A stretch of DNA of 53,219 nt, taken from the NCBI RefSeq assembly GCF_002920635.1, contig NZ_PQSR01000051.1:1-53219 (forward strand), in the 5' to 3' direction. Every line of letters begins with the position of its first letter. Within the stretch, counting starts at the first letter, position 1. A program made the translations under genes and the position numbers. This stretch comes from Streptomyces sp. Ru72. Its GTDB lineage: Bacteria; Actinomycetota; Actinomycetes; Streptomycetales; Streptomycetaceae. Of this stretch, positions 52,529-53,219 are shown one piece after another. The notes below the pieces were generated by a model. The model was not told where the DNA came from and searched no databases. It worked only from the letters and a program-made list of their open reading frames with translations.

Positions 52529-52689
52529 GATGCGCACCACTACCGCGCCGCCGGCCGCACCGGTGCGCACCACCGCACCGAGTGGATGCGCACCGGCGGG
52601 CGGTGGTGCGCATCGGGCTGCGCACCGGATGCACGATGCGCACCGGGTGGGTGCGCACCACCGCACCAGGTGCGCACCCACCCGGTGCG
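52529..52689. repeat. array of eight TGCGCA-centred palindromic decamers
   Basis: Units of the form GGTGCGCACC (a perfect palindrome) or one-base variants start at 52529, 52562, 52585, 52605, 52617, 52635, 52650 and 52669. Between them ACCGCACC and CGGTGGTGCG recur. The last two units lie in a 21-bp perfect inverted repeat (52639-52659 with 52669-52689, loop of nine). The array fills the gap between two converging genes and encodes nothing plausible. Confidence 0.8.
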
Positions 52690-52778
52690 GTGGTGCGGCA
52701 GGCGCTCCCGGGCACGGCACGAGGGAAGGCCAGCGCTCGCGGAACATAAGCGTGTGCCACCGAACATTGAGTGAGCTG

Positions 52779-53135
52779 TCAGGCCAGACCAATGAAGTGT
52801 TCGCAGTCCGGACAGCGCCTCTTTGCGCTCAGTGCGGTGTTACCTGCCGTGGCCTGTGCAGGCTCATGCTCACTGATCCTTGCCCACCGTCCTGGGGCTG
52901 GGTTGGGGATCCATCCCCATGCCGCGTCTTCGGGCGACTCCACATAGTGGACGCACGCACCGGGGATATGTGCGTAACCCCGAGGCGAGACCAGGATCCT
53001 GTCGAGGACGAAGCCCTTTGGGGCGCGCGGGGCGGCAGTCGCCCCGTCTGCCTCTCGAGGACTGCTTCCGTCTGCAGGGCAGTTGCAGCCTTCCCCAATG
53101 ATCAGTTCGCACCTGTCGCATCGTTGTGAGCCCAT
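52779..53135 (-). CDS. small Cys-rich (zinc-ribbon-like) hypothetical protein
   Basis: 118 residues. Cysteine pairs at both ends (CDRCELIIGEGCNC and CPDCEHFIG) frame a middle part (APKGFVLDRILVSPRGYAHI, SPEDAAWGWIPNPAPGRWAR). The spacing suggests one or two structural zinc sites. ATG 53135 is preceded by TTGGAGCC. Proteins like this are common in streptomycete accessory regions and have no known role. The gene converges on the ricin-type gene across the palindrome array. Confidence 0.65.
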   Translation of the reverse strand: MGSQRCDRCELIIGEGCNCPADGSSPREADGATAAPRAPKGFVLDRILVSPRGYAHIPGACVHYVESPEDAAWGWIPNPAPGRWARISEHEPAQATAGNTALSAKRRCPDCEHFIGLA

Positions 53136-53219
53136 GGCTCCAATGGTCGCGCAGCATTCGATGGCACACGCTTAAGGGTCCGTGTCATAGGACACCGGCC
53201 ATGGCGGCACATGCCCTGG

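Noticed and set aside
52437..53129. Forward frame through the palindrome array and over the Cys-rich gene
   Set aside because: It translates the TGCGCA array into repetitive Arg/Ala/Pro and then runs antisense to the better supported reverse gene.

Overview
The window reads as a high-GC actinomycete, almost certainly a Streptomyces. Codon third positions are strongly G/C, GTG and overlapping GTGA starts are common, the ABC sugar importer has no own ATPase gene (Streptomyces usually share MsiK), and many sequences match streptomycete-type families. The density of broken insertion sequences and truncated genes suggests an accessory, possibly chromosome-arm region. That placement is inference.

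Layout. (1) 1-5.9 kb: an IS5-family element cut by the window edge, an initiator tRNA with an odd T-stem, a helicase remnant, a frameshifted I36-type inhibitor gene, an isochorismatase-fold protein, a methyltransferase and a truncated IS110 element. (2) 6.0-23.5 kb: a carbohydrate-use island. It has two GH3 enzymes, a TetR regulator between them with matching palindromic operators before both, an ABC sugar importer (binding lipoprotein plus two permeases), a secreted GH30 enzyme and a Tat-exported GH78 rhamnosidase-like enzyme. (3) 23.6-24.6 kb: joined transposase fragments. (4) 25.0-37.6 kb: a compact same-strand block of ten genes: VTC-domain protein, DUF4956 membrane protein, CotH-like kinase, response regulator and kinase, a degenerate FAH-fold protein, GT2/GtrA glycosyltransferase, ArnT-like GT39, then a second response regulator and kinase. 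I regard this as the most interesting unit. (5) 37.6-51.5 kb: a stretch bounded by two inverted 885-bp IS5-family copies. Inside are fragments of IS630, IS21, IS5 and IS256 elements, the 3' end of a HINT-EndoU polymorphic toxin with a MafI-like immunity gene, a broken class III aminotransferase, a broken Mrr-like endonuclease, a YceI protein, a zinc-ribbon protein and a frameshifted membrane protein. (6) 51.5-53.2 kb: a LysR gene cut by the second IS copy, a secreted ricin-type lectin-like protein, a striking array of TGCGCA-centred palindromes, and a small Cys-rich protein.

How the parts work together. The sugar island looks like one regulon: secreted enzymes cut a glucoside- or rhamnoside-containing glycan, the importer takes up the product, and the intracellular-type GH3 finishes it, with TetR sensing the outcome. 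The 25-37.6 kb block couples a polyphosphate/CotH phosphotransfer module to envelope glycosyltransferases under two near-identical two-component systems. Its CotH and GT39 proteins carry the same rare Gly-Met-Pro-Ser repeats. Several genes carry single-base shifts in homopolymer runs, so either recent decay or read errors should be considered.
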